Shown piece after piece: positions 6,580 to 16,100 of a stretch of DNA of 34,835 bases. The number at the start of each line of letters is the position of its first letter. The first letter of the stretch is position 1. The stretch is from the NCBI GenBank assembly GCA_002722955.1, contig PBMZ01000141.1, forward strand, positions 1-34,835. Reading direction: 5' to 3'. Under the pieces are notes generated by a model. It was not told the DNA's origin. It did not search any database and worked only from the letters and a program-made list of their open reading frames with translations. The translations under genes were made by a program, and so were the position numbers. This DNA is from Planctomycetaceae bacterium (GTDB lineage Bacteria; Planctomycetota; Planctomycetia; Planctomycetales; Planctomycetaceae).

Positions 6580-7425
6580 TTGGAGAGCCTTTTGATCAAG
6601 CGCTGCGCGTTGGCCGCGATAACATTGACTGCACTCTTCCTAGCGGGATGCAGCCAGCCGACGCCCGTGTTGCGGCTTGCGACAACGACCAGCACTCGCG
6701 ATTCCGGATTGCTGGATGTGCTGGTTCCTGTGTTTGAAGCAAAACATCAGTGCCGCATTGATGTCGTAGCAGTGGGCACAGGCGCCGCCTTAAAACTTGG
6801 CGAGGCCGGTGATGTTGACGCCGTGCTTGTTCACGCTCGCACAGCAGAGGAAGCCTTCATGAAGGCCGGGCACGCGATTCGACACGAACCCGTAATGCAC
6901 AACTTCTTCTTAATCGCCGGTCCCAAGGACGATCCCGCTCAGGCAAAAGGCAGCGATGCTGTAGCCGCCTTGAAGAACATTGTCGAGGCAAAGCAGCGGT
7001 TCGTGTCCCGGAGTGACGACAGCGGAACTCACAAACGAGAATGCTCACTTTGGGACTCAGCGGGCGGGCGACCAAAATGGGAAGGCTACGTCGAGAGCGG
7101 ACAAGGCATGGGGGCGACTCTGATCATTGCTGACGAGATGAATGCGTATGTCTTGACGGACGAAGGCACATGGTTGAAGCAAAGCGGCGACTTCCGACTT
7201 GTCCAGCTTGTCACCGAATCCGATCAATTGAGGAATCCGTATGCCATCATGGTCGTCAATCCTGACAAGGCTCGTGGTGTCGACGCAGACTTGGCTGGGA
7301 ACTTCGCTGATTTCCTGATTTCCGCAGAAGCTCAACAGCTAATCGGAGATTACCAAATCAACGGGCAAGCGCTCTTTCATCCCGACAGATTGAAAAGGGA
7401 TGCAGTCCAGAATACTCAACCGTGA
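6580..7425 (+). CDS. tupA: TupA-like tungstate/molybdate-type ABC substrate-binding lipoprotein
   Basis: The 281-residue protein is a solute-binding lipoprotein. A lipobox LAGC with Cys24 follows a hydrophobic signal. The mature start carries the family motif LATTTSTRDSGLLDVL, followed by FEAKHQCRIDVVAVGTGAAL, the oxyanion-binding loop RSDDSGTHKRE and the GMGATLIIADEMNAYVLTDE segment, all typical of TupA proteins that bind tungstate in the periplasm. The start is TTG 6580, with AGGGAG at about 6569-6574; other TTG codons follow in frame at 6592. No permease (TupB) gene is adjacent: upstream is the palindrome and the dead IS, and downstream is a convergent DUF1501 gene six bases away. The ABC ATPase at 12096-13028 could be its partner, but is not linked in an operon. 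Confidence 0.88.
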   Translation: MESLLIKRCALAAITLTALFLAGCSQPTPVLRLATTTSTRDSGLLDVLVPVFEAKHQCRIDVVAVGTGAALKLGEAGDVDAVLVHARTAEEAFMKAGHAIRHEPVMHNFFLIAGPKDDPAQAKGSDAVAALKNIVEAKQRFVSRSDDSGTHKRECSLWDSAGGRPKWEGYVESGQGMGATLIIADEMNAYVLTDEGTWLKQSGDFRLVQLVTESDQLRNPYAIMVVNPDKARGVDADLAGNFADFLISAEAQQLIGDYQINGQALFHPDRLKRDAVQNTQP

Positions 7426-7431
7426 GTGGGA

Positions 7432-8793
7432 TCAGACTAGATCGCGAACGTAGTCGCGATGCTCGAGGAGGTACTGCGGGCGACCGTTGAAATCGGGAAG
7501 CTTGATGCTCGAAACGTCGATTCCCAATTGGCGATAGAGCGTTGCGAACACTTCTTGGTAGTGGATGGGATTGTCCTGAGCGACTTCGCCCAAGCGATTT
7601 GTTGTCCCCAACATTTGTCCCATCTTGAGACCGCCGCCGGAAAGTATACAACCAGAGACATGCGGCCAGTGGTCTCGACCACCGTTCGGGTTGATTCGCG
7701 GCGTGCGTCCCATTTCGCCCCAGACGACCAATGAGACGTCATCGTAAAGGCCGCGTTCTTTCAAATCGTCGACAAGGGCAATCAAGCATTGCTCGAGCCG
7801 CGGCAAGTATTCACGCAGCTGCATGAAGTTGTTCTTGTAAGCCAAATCGCCAGCTTTTCGGCAAGAGTGCGTGTCCCATCTTCCGAACGAAATCGTCACA
7901 CAGCGGGCACCCGATTCGACCAGCCGCCGAGCCATCAAGAAGTCTTCGTTGTGCATGGGCGAGCCATCGTCCACAGGATCAAGCGATCCCTTGCCATAAC
8001 GCTGGCGGACCTTCGGGTCTTCAAGCTCAATATCCAACGCCTTCAACAAACGATTCGAGGTCAGCACTTCCATGGCTTGGCGAGTGTAGAGGTCCACGCT
8101 ATCCATCACGCCGGAGGAGTCGACTCCGCGCCGGAAACTGTCGAACGCCGTTCGCAGTTGCCGTCGATCATTAAGCCGATCCAGAGTGATGTCGTTCAGT
8201 GCCATGTTGGCGCGATCCTCGCCAGCCGGACGGAACGGGGCATGAGCCGCTCCGACGAAGCCGGGACGACCGGGATCTTTCCAACCGTTGGGAGTCGGAT
8301 GTGACAGACTGACGAAAGGCGGCACGCCAGCGTGCACGGGACCTTCCAACTTGGACACCGCGGAACCAAGACATGGTTGATTGCGGTCCAAGGCAACTTG
8401 ATAGTTCCAACCGCTGTAACAGATCTCAGACCGGTGCTCGTTGATGGCGCCGACGAGTGAGCGGATGATTGTGAAATCTTGCATCCGCTGCGCGAGCCGG
8501 GGCATGTGCTCGCAGATTTGTATTCCAGGAACCGATGTTGCGATCGGATTGAATTCGCCGCGAATCTCACGAGGAGCATTCCGCTTGAGGTCCCAAATGT
8601 CGAGGTGAGAAGGACCGCCTGGCAAGAACACCATGATCACGGATTTGTGTCGTTGCGGATTCGCGGAAGCGTCCTCGGCCTTCAATAACCCGGTCAGCCC
8701 GAGTCCACCCATGCCGAGACCGCCGATCTTGAGAAAAGATCTTCGTGAGACTCCGTCGCAAAACAAATGTTGGTTGCCGAGGATATTGAGCAT
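7432..8793 (-). CDS. Tat-exported DUF1501 protein
   Basis: The 453-residue protein has a twin-arginine signal (GVSRRSFLKIGGLGMGGLGL, Arg17-Arg18) and the DUF1501 signatures: IMVFLPGGPSHLDIWDLK near the start, EIRGEFNPIATSVPGIQICE, and VWGEMGRTPRINPNGGRDHW near the end. DUF1501 proteins have an alkaline-phosphatase/sulfatase-like fold and are extremely common in planctomycetes, usually next to a DUF1549/DUF1553 cytochrome-like gene. Here no such partner is adjacent. The biochemical role is unknown. It is convergent with the tupA-like gene, with only six bases between the stops, and its upstream gene (ClC) lies 220 bases away on the same strand. Confidence 0.92.
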   Translation of the reverse strand: MLNILGNQHLFCDGVSRRSFLKIGGLGMGGLGLTGLLKAEDASANPQRHKSVIMVFLPGGPSHLDIWDLKRNAPREIRGEFNPIATSVPGIQICEHMPRLAQRMQDFTIIRSLVGAINEHRSEICYSGWNYQVALDRNQPCLGSAVSKLEGPVHAGVPPFVSLSHPTPNGWKDPGRPGFVGAAHAPFRPAGEDRANMALNDITLDRLNDRRQLRTAFDSFRRGVDSSGVMDSVDLYTRQAMEVLTSNRLLKALDIELEDPKVRQRYGKGSLDPVDDGSPMHNEDFLMARRLVESGARCVTISFGRWDTHSCRKAGDLAYKNNFMQLREYLPRLEQCLIALVDDLKERGLYDDVSLVVWGEMGRTPRINPNGGRDHWPHVSGCILSGGGLKMGQMLGTTNRLGEVAQDNPIHYQEVFATLYRQLGIDVSSIKLPDFNGRPQYLLEHRDYVRDLV

Positions 8794-9013
8794 ATCGTGC
8801 CGAATTCTATGGTCTACGAATTATCAAGCCGTCCGCGAGATAACTCTAAACAGTATAGATTATCGACAAATACAAAGCCAATCCCGAGATGTAAGTTAAC
8901 TGGGTGGGCTAAGTTGCGTAACTTTTGTAGCGGAGCGACGTCAGCCGACGTGCTCGTTGTATTCTGGATTATTCACCGGACGACTTGCACTGTTCCGCTC
9001 CAAGAAAGCCCGC

Positions 9014-10891
9014 CTAATCCTCATCAGACATCGCGAGTTTGTGTTGTATCAAGCGGCTGTTGTAGAACGCGATCGTTTCTTTCCGTCGCAGCATCCCGAG
9101 CAGCTTGCCGGAATCTTCAGGGTCGAAGACGGGCAACTCGTCCACGTTGATCGACGTGAAGCGGCGCAGTGCTGTGTTGAGATCGTCCGTGGGTAAGACG
9201 CTGACGATGTTGGTGATCATCACATCGCGAGCCACCGCCAAGTGCCAGATGGTTTCGTCGTAAAGGTAAGAACGCACGTCGTCTGCCGAGAAGATTCCCA
9301 CTACGCGGCGATCGCTATCGATCACTGGAAAATACTGTTGATGCGTCTTGGCAAGTGTGTGGACGATTTCATCCAGTGACATCGATTCCCTGATGTATGT
9401 CAGTTGTGGATCCTTTCGATAGACGTCGGCCACCTTGATGCCCTCTAACACATCCACGATGAAATCACCGCGATGGGCGGGTGACTCGAGCCGCGTTTTG
9501 ACCTGTTTTTCATAAAGCGTCCAGCGCCGGCAAAACAAGAAGCACAACGTCGAGACCCACATTGTTGGCAGCAGCAACTGATAATCACCGGTCATCTCGG
9601 ACACCATGATGATCGTCGAGATCGGGGCATGAGCAATGCCGGCAAAGAACCCCGCCATGCCAATGATTGCATAAGCTCCCGGGTCTGTTTCGAAGCCAAA
9701 CAAGTGGTTAAACCAAAGTCCGATTGCGGCGCCGACGCAACCACCAATCACCATTGACGGCCCGAAGACTCCACCAGAACCACCTGAACTGATCGTGCAT
9801 GACGTCGCGACGATCTTGCCCACGGCAATAATCAGCAGGACTTTGATGCCAATCTGATCGGGGTTCTCGACGGCGGTTTGGAGAGCTCCGTAACCGGTTG
9901 AAAGAATGCCAAGAGCCACGGGATCCTTGCCAACAGCAAAGTACAACCCGATGCCTGTCGCCGATGCCAAGACCGCACCGATCGCCGGTCGAAAATACGG
10001 CGCGACGGGAAGTCTCTCCATCAATCGATGAGTCCCGTAGAACACGTTGATGTACAAGATGCCTACTAGAACAAGTGCTAAAGCCATCACTGTCATCGGA
10101 ATCAGCTCGGCAAATGACATCAACCGATAGTGCAGGTTGTCTCCGAACAGCGGTGTAAAGATTTCGGCATCGCTGCCGCTTGGCATGATCAGTGTCAGCA
10201 GCAATCCGTAGACGCTGTAGCTGACGATCGAGGAAATTGCTGTCGGCACGATGACGTCGGATTCGAGGTCCGCGTCTTTGTAGAGGATCTCGCCGGCGAA
10301 CAGTGCACCTGCCAACGGGGCTCGGAAGATGGCACCAACGCCGGCTCCCATTCCCGCCGTCAACATGATCCGGCGGTCGCGATCAGACAGATTCAGTCGG
10401 CTCGCCAGGTAAGAACCGAAGCCCGCGCCGATTTGAGCAATGGGACCTTCTCTTCCTGCCGAGCCCCCCGTGCCCAGCGTAATTGCCGAAGCGATCGTCT
10501 TGACGATGGGAACTCGACTTCGAATGACTCCGCGTTTGTTGTGGAACGAATCGATGGCTGCGTCGGTCCCGTGCCCTCCCGCTTCCGGAGCAAATCGCCA
10601 GACCAGCCAGCCCGAGGCCAAGCCACCCAGCCCCATCACCAACGTGACAAGTCCCAACGAGATCTCGGAACTGGTCACATGGAACAACGACAACTCGCCA
10701 TCCGCCTCGGCCGGGGCAAAGCCAGAAACCGTGAACAGGGCGATGAACACGACAAATTGCCCAAGCACTTGAAACAGAACCGCGCCAACGCCGGCGACAA
10801 CTCCCACCAGAGAAGACAGCACGAACCACTTGCCGGTCGAGCGAAAGTCGAAACCGTTTATGAAGTTCTCGATTTTACGAAACAGTGGCAT
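9014..10891 (-). CDS. ClC family chloride channel/transporter with two CBS domains
   Basis: The 625-residue membrane protein moves chloride or another small anion. Residues about 20-455 form the ClC core with multiple hydrophobic helices. It has the gating motif GSAGREGP (143-150, Glu148) and GSGGVFGP (371-378). The usual first anion-binding motif GSGIP is replaced by GGHGTD near 105-110. In helix H the sequence is AGALFAGEIL: the residue aligned with the internal proton glutamate of exchangers is Ile202 instead of Glu, which argues for a channel or an uncoupled transporter. Two CBS domains follow (about 488-540 and 553-610) and probably sense adenine nucleotides. Start ATG 10891. Confidence 0.93.
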   Translation of the reverse strand: MPLFRKIENFINGFDFRSTGKWFVLSSLVGVVAGVGAVLFQVLGQFVVFIALFTVSGFAPAEADGELSLFHVTSSEISLGLVTLVMGLGGLASGWLVWRFAPEAGGHGTDAAIDSFHNKRGVIRSRVPIVKTIASAITLGTGGSAGREGPIAQIGAGFGSYLASRLNLSDRDRRIMLTAGMGAGVGAIFRAPLAGALFAGEILYKDADLESDVIVPTAISSIVSYSVYGLLLTLIMPSGSDAEIFTPLFGDNLHYRLMSFAELIPMTVMALALVLVGILYINVFYGTHRLMERLPVAPYFRPAIGAVLASATGIGLYFAVGKDPVALGILSTGYGALQTAVENPDQIGIKVLLIIAVGKIVATSCTISSGGSGGVFGPSMVIGGCVGAAIGLWFNHLFGFETDPGAYAIIGMAGFFAGIAHAPISTIIMVSEMTGDYQLLLPTMWVSTLCFLFCRRWTLYEKQVKTRLESPAHRGDFIVDVLEGIKVADVYRKDPQLTYIRESMSLDEIVHTLAKTHQQYFPVIDSDRRVVGIFSADDVRSYLYDETIWHLAVARDVMITNIVSVLPTDDLNTALRRFTSINVDELPVFDPEDSGKLLGMLRRKETIAFYNSRLIQHKLAMSDED

Positions 10892-11075
10892 GGCGGTTCA
10901 CGCTGGGCGGGAATTGGACCCGGAAGAATACGATGGGCAATTGTCACGGTTGTAGCATCAATGATCGGTGAAGCAGTATCCGATGATTTCGCCGAAGCGA
11001 ACTTGGCTTTCCGATCAGACAACCGTGGCGCGGTAGAAGTTCTCGCACCCCGTGAGTTTTTGGGGTGGTGAAAAA

Positions 11076-11108
11076 AGAAGCCCGGCTTTTTGAAAAAGCC
11101 GGGCTTCT
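11076..11108 (-). terminator. Intrinsic terminator of the NHL lipoprotein gene
   Basis: The perfect stem AGAAGCCCGGCTTTTT pairs with its complement around a single central base. On the minus strand it is followed by a run of six T (forward 11070-11075). It stands just after the stop of the minus-strand gene at 11119. The stem core AGAAGCCCGGC recurs at 18171 and 24376. Confidence 0.85.
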
Positions 11109-11118
11109 GCTATACGGC

Positions 11119-12048
11119 TTACAGTTCTAATTCCACAATACGCCGATTTCCCGTATCTGCAACCCATACGCGGTGTTTTGTGTCGATTGTCAGACCCCAT
11201 GGCGTCAAGAACTGGCCACTGTCGCCGCCAGTCGACCCGAATCGGCCCAGCAGTCTTCCCTCAGGACTCAATCGTGTCACTCGATTTGCACCATATTCGA
11301 CGACGAAGAAGTCGCCGTCGACGCTGCGGGTGATGTCGTACGGATAGTGCAAGCTGGCAGCGTTCTCACCCTGCTCGGCGCCCAGCAATCCAATGAACTC
11401 GCCTTCGTCCGTGAAGACTTGGATGCGATTGTTGAAAGCGTCGGCTGCGTAGATCTTGCCATCGTGCCAAACCATGCCGCTAGGTCGCTGAAACAAACCG
11501 GGTTCTGTTCCGTGTCCGCCCCATTGCTTCAGGAACTTGCCTTCGACACTGAATTTTTGAATTCGGTTCTCGCCGCCATACTCGGAAACGTAAAAGTCCT
11601 GGTCGTCGTCTTGAACGATGGCGACCGGCCAAATGAACTCGCCTTCAGCTTCACCCTCTTTGCCCATCATGCTCTTGACGTCGCCGTTCTTGGCGAAAAA
11701 CACCACGCGGTGGTAATGAGTGTCGGCGACAGCGATGCGACCGTCTTCGAAAACGCAGATGCCTTCCGGTCGGCCGACGTCGTATTCCGGCATGTGCCAA
11801 GACGCCTGCATGTCGCCCTCGGCCGAGTAGACCAGCACGCGGCCGCCGTTGTCGAGCACGTACAAAGTGTCGTTCGGACCAACCGTCATTCCCCGCGGAG
11901 CCGGAATCTTGAGTCCGTCAGCCGGCATCGCTTTGTGACGCACGTTCTTGACATCAAGAACCGGTTCGTCGCCGCTTGTACAGCCAATCAGAAAGACGAC
12001 TGAGACGAACAGCACCGTGAATCGGGATTTCGGAAGAAGGTGTTTCAC
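11119..12048 (-). CDS. NHL-repeat lipoprotein
   Basis: The protein of about 309 residues has a lipoprotein signal ending in VVFLIGC and then six or so NHL/beta-propeller repeats, seen as recurring GRPEGICV, IAVADTHYHRVVFF, NRIQKFSVEGKFLKQWG, RPSGMVWHDGKIYAADAFNN and GLTIDTKHRVWVADTGN blocks. The propeller probably binds a protein or ligand at the cell surface; NHL proteins of this type have no known catalytic residues. GTG 12048 is a likely start; TTG 12057 in the same frame would add three residues, and neither has a clear ribosome binding site. It follows the ABC ATPase gene by about 40 bases in the same direction, so the two may be co-transcribed. Confidence 0.88.
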   Translation of the reverse strand: MKHLLPKSRFTVLFVSVVFLIGCTSGDEPVLDVKNVRHKAMPADGLKIPAPRGMTVGPNDTLYVLDNGGRVLVYSAEGDMQASWHMPEYDVGRPEGICVFEDGRIAVADTHYHRVVFFAKNGDVKSMMGKEGEAEGEFIWPVAIVQDDDQDFYVSEYGGENRIQKFSVEGKFLKQWGGHGTEPGLFQRPSGMVWHDGKIYAADAFNNRIQVFTDEGEFIGLLGAEQGENAASLHYPYDITRSVDGDFFVVEYGANRVTRLSPEGRLLGRFGSTGGDSGQFLTPWGLTIDTKHRVWVADTGNRRIVELEL

Positions 12049-12051
12049 AGA

Positions 12052-12085
12052 TTTCAAATTTCAAATGGCGGATTTCAAATCTCAG
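12052..12085. repeat. Short ATTTGAAAT direct repeats
   Basis: Read on the minus strand, AGATTTGAAAT, ATTTGAAAT and TTTGAAATCT follow each other between the ABC ATPase stop and the NHL gene start. The outer copies form a small dyad. The repeats overlap the site where a ribosome binding site would be expected, so they obscure the start of the NHL gene. Confidence 0.5.
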
Positions 12086-12095
12086 ATTCCAATTG

Positions 12096-13028
12096 CTAAT
12101 CACTAACGGCCAGCCAAACGTGATCACCCGCATTCAACTCGCTCACAGCCGGTCGATACACGCATTCCCGCTGCCGCCTCGCTTCCACATGTTCCACCGT
12201 AACGTGACAAACGCTACCGGCAAACGTCGAACTCAGCACGACTAGCATCCCATCTTCGCTGGGTTGAATCAATAACCGTTCCGGCCGAACGCAACCGGCG
12301 TCCTGACTGGCCGAGCTAGCGAACCACACGGGCCACTCGTCGCCATCGAACCAATTGCATGCGCCGAGGAACTCGGCCAACTCCTTAGATTCCGGCTGAT
12401 CGTAAAGTTGTTTAACGGTCCCGTTGTAAACGATGCTCCCATCCTTCAAACAGATCGTGTGCTCGGCTTCACGCAAAACTTGCTCGGGCGAATGAGTGGC
12501 GAAGACCAGGCTTGTATCGTTGTTCCGGCAGTGCTCGCGAACCACTTGCCAATAGGCTAGTTCCCGAGCCGGATCAACATGCGAAAGCGGCTCATCCATG
12601 ATCAAGACCGCGGCATTCGACGCCAACGCACGAGCAACCGCCAACCGCGATCTTTCCCCCCGCGAAAGATTCTCCGGCCGACGATCTGCGAGTGACTCCA
12701 AATCGAACTTCTGAAGCAAGATGTTGGGATCGGTCTCGGCATCCACCTGCCGCAAGTGTTCAGCCACCGTGCAATGCGGCCACAGTCCATCGTTTTGAGG
12801 AACCCAGAATTGCTCCAAACGCTCAGACGCCGCTTCGCCGGCATTGATCGAACCAGCATTAGAACGTTCGAAGTTAATCAGCAGGTTCAGCAAACTAGTC
12901 TTACCGGCTCCCGAGAACCCAATGATCGCCGTAACCCCACGCTGAATCGCCCCACTTACATCCTGCAACCGCGCACGAGAATGCCCCGGAAGCGAAACAG
13001 ACTGAAAGGTGAAAAGAGGTTGAGCCAT
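12096..13028 (-). CDS. ABC transporter ATP-binding protein (tungstate/molybdate type)
   Basis: The 310-residue protein is the cytoplasmic ATPase of an import system. It shows Walker A GFSGAGKTS (about 37-45), the ABC signature LSRGERSRLAVARAL, Walker B AAVLIMDEP, the D-loop SHVD and the switch His in VFATHSPEQ. A C-terminal extension of about 90 residues (from RPERLLIQPSEDG to the end) resembles the regulatory oligo-binding domain found in molybdate/tungstate ATPases. No permease lies beside it. The tupA-like gene, 5 kb to the left and on the other strand, is a reasonable partner but this is inference. It leads the probable two-gene unit with the NHL lipoprotein. Confidence 0.88.
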   Translation of the reverse strand: MAQPLFTFQSVSLPGHSRARLQDVSGAIQRGVTAIIGFSGAGKTSLLNLLINFERSNAGSINAGEAASERLEQFWVPQNDGLWPHCTVAEHLRQVDAETDPNILLQKFDLESLADRRPENLSRGERSRLAVARALASNAAVLIMDEPLSHVDPARELAYWQVVREHCRNNDTSLVFATHSPEQVLREAEHTICLKDGSIVYNGTVKQLYDQPESKELAEFLGACNWFDGDEWPVWFASSASQDAGCVRPERLLIQPSEDGMLVVLSSTFAGSVCHVTVEHVEARRQRECVYRPAVSELNAGDHVWLAVSD

Positions 13029-13070
13029 TGAGCTGTTTGAGCATCGCTTTGCGGCACGTCAATCAATTAG

Positions 13071-13186
13071 AGGAGGAAGAATTAGTCATTAGTTATTTGT
13101 CATTGGGAAGAAGACGGATTCATGAGCGTCCTCTCCCCAAATAACAAATGACTTATGACAAATAACTATTGACTAATTCTTCCTCC
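13071..13186. repeat. Long AT-rich inverted repeat between ABC ATPase and kinase genes
   Basis: The left arm GGAGGAAGAATTAGTCATTA and the following GTTATTTGTCATT (13072-13105) are complementary with one mismatch to the right arm at 13153-13186. Between them, TTATTTGG and CCAAATAA add a shorter pairing. The right arm sits immediately downstream of the kinase stop, so it may end that transcript, but there is no poly-T run and the sequence looks like a dispersed repeat. Confidence 0.75.
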
Positions 13187-13190
13187 ACTT

Positions 13191-16100
13191 CTAAGGCGAA
13201 ACCGTCTTAACAATGCGAAAACCGATCATCGGAGCGCGGCTGGTCCAGTAGACCGGCGAACGAGCCGCGGAGCGGATGTTGGAGGAGCGGTCGCCGGCTG
13301 AGCCGCCTCGGATGGTTCTGTCTTCTGCGGTACCCATGTTGGGATCGGTAATGTCTCGATGATAGACATCGTGGCACATTTCCCAGACGTTGCCATGCAT
13401 GTCGAACAAGCCGAAACGGTTCGGCTTTAGTTGGCCCACTGGTTGAGGGCCTTCCGTATTGAAGATCCACCAGGCGTACTGGTCGGTCCACTTGGCCGAG
13501 TTGCTGAAACTGCGGAACGATGTCGTGCCAGCTCGGCAGGCGTATTCCCATTCGGCCTCTGTGGGAAGTCGGTAGCCGGTCTTCGACTGCCAGTCATCGG
13601 GCACTGTCATTCCTTCCTTGATGTCGGCAAATTTCGGATAACACATTTCGGTCTCATTGATGCCCTCGGCTTCCGAAAGCCAGCGGCAGAACTTGACGGC
13701 TTCCAACCAAGACACGAAGTCGCGCGGCTCGGACTTCAGTTTTCCGTCGTCATCGTCTTCTCGGCCCTCCAAATTATCTGGGTTCGCGTCCAGGAACTTA
13801 CGGAATTGCTCATAGGTTGTCTCAGTGGTGGCGATGGCAAACGGTGTCTTCAGCGTGGCCGTCTTGGGAGCTTCATTCAGGAATCGCTTTGGGTCCGTCA
13901 GTGGTGACCCCATTTCAAATGGTTGCGAAGGTCGAAGAACGACCATTTGTTGCCCCAACGAATTGATGATCATGCGTTTGTTGGTTACGGGAGGGATTTT
14001 GACCTGCATCCATTTGTCAGCAATCCGATTGATGGCGACGTGCAAAGCGGCGTCTTCGGACTTTTGCTGCCACTTCTCGACGTAGATTGTCAATAGCGGT
14101 TGCCCAAGTCTGTCAGCAACATCCTTTCGATCATATTCGCCGACGGCCTGCAACAAGATCGCACGATCGGAATCATGGAGCTTGGTGTTCATCAAGTAGT
14201 TGATCAGAATACCAGGGGAAACATTGGAGCTGGGGAATCGATTGACCAGCTCGGTTTGCAGTGACGGATCGGCTCCATTTTTCAACAGCGGAAAGATCAG
14301 GTCGCTTCGCCCAAACCTCATCAAGACAATCGCCGCATTCGCCTTGCGATTGACAAGCCGGTCTTCGGCGGCCGCGATCTCGTCAGCGTTCAACGTGGGA
14401 TCACTCTTTTCGTCAAGCACGGGAATCAGACGCTTTATGATCGAATCTCTGTTGAGCTTTCTGAGTGCAGCGAAGAGTGGTCGAAATTGAATTTCGTCAG
14501 CGTCCAGAATCAAATTGATAAGCGGGGTATACTCGTTCTTCTGAAACGCGGCTAAGGCAACGGCCGCCATTTGACGCTCGTTCGCAGTGATTGTTTGATC
14601 CGCGAATTTCTTGCGGAGCTCGCTTAGCAGCGATGTCTTGATTGGTTGTAAGCCACGAATCCAACCGAGAATGGTCAGCGGGTTTTCTTGAACCAGTAGA
14701 TCAACGACGCGTGTTGAGAAATCTTCCCACTGTTCATTGAGCGGCTCAAGATACGCCAGTGCTGCTGCCGCTGGAAGGACGTGTTCGTCAGCGGCATCGG
14801 GGGCTAACAAACGTGAAAGCTCCGGGCCCAGAACCCTGTTGCCTTCAAGGCTGTGGCCGATGGCGATTGCTTCGTCGGGCGAGGCTTGCCTGAGATACAG
14901 TTCCAGGTAATCGCTGACCTCTCGATTCTTCTTGGAAAAGTGAGCCAGTGCGATTGCATAATTGATCTGTTTTTCGCTGCGGGCCTCACCAGTCTCTCGA
15001 AAACGGCGCAACAATCTGGGAACAGCCCAGCGTTTGACGGTCTCTAATTCTCTCGTCACGTCGTCGAATTCGGCCATGTCGCTGTTTTCGACGAAGTTCA
15101 TCAACTGCTCTGTATATTTTCGGCCTGTGTATTCGTAGTAGGTGCCGACGATCAGCAGAGCAAGAGTCACCGTCAGCGATGTGCAAAGCCGGTGAAACTT
15201 AGTAGCTGCGGTCATCATTCGCCACTCGGGCTGACTCCAACGTTCCTTATCCGTCAACGTGCGAATGCGTATCCATTCCAAAAGTGAAGGCAACTGCTTG
15301 CGTTCGGGATTTTTGTTCCAAAGCTCTGATCGTTCGGCCAAACGGATTTCGGCGCGGCCGCGAATCGTTGCCTTTTGTTTGTCGGATAGCCAAGTCCGCA
15401 ACGATGGCACCAGATAGTCGTGAGCCAACTGGTAACAGCAATCGTCGGTCGACACTTCCTTAGAATCAGTGGCAACCTCACCGCTGGAGAGATCGATGGG
15501 CGTCACCATCCGCATTTCGATGTCGAGGATGTGCATCAATTCCGAGAACGCTTTTGGTTGTTCTTCGTAACCGGCGATCTTTTGCAATTCCTCGCCCTGG
15601 CGAAGATGGCCCTTGAAGTCCGCGCCGCTCTCTGGCAAGAGTGCTCGCAAGACGTTGCGTGCCGCTTCTTCGTGCTGCTTCAGGCGAGACTTGATCGAAT
15701 CGGCACCGAATTGAGATTCCAAGTACGTGAGCGCGACGCCTTCCATGCCGCCCAATTCCGTCAGCGTCGCTTGATTCCAGTCCTTGTCTTTGACCATCAG
15801 TGCGAACAGCGAGAGTTGGATCGAGATGACCTTGCCATCGGTTGCCAGGCTGGAAACGGCTTCGTTGATGAAACTTTCCTGGGCTTCGGTCATGTCCTCG
15901 AACTTACTCGGCAGCCGCTCATAAGCTCGCCCAAATTCTTTCAACACTTTCGCGGAATGTTCCAGATCGAATAAGTCCACCAACGCACTGTTTTCATTCT
16001 CGACAATCGGGATTTCCAACTCGCGCAGGAAGCGATTGATGCCAAGCCAGAAGTCATCGCGAACGCTGACGATGGTTTGTAGCCGTTCACCGTCACACTG

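Noticed and set aside
8794-9013. Possible tRNA or small RNA between the DUF1501 and ClC genes
   Set aside because: I looked for a cloverleaf and found no acceptor/T-loop pattern.
10130-11071. Plus-strand frame of 313 residues opposite the ClC gene
   Set aside because: It is antisense to a clear ClC gene and has Arg/Gln/His-rich shadow composition.
11173-12003. Plus-strand frame opposite the NHL lipoprotein
   Set aside because: Shadow of the NHL gene; composition is rich in Val, Asp and His without domain motifs.
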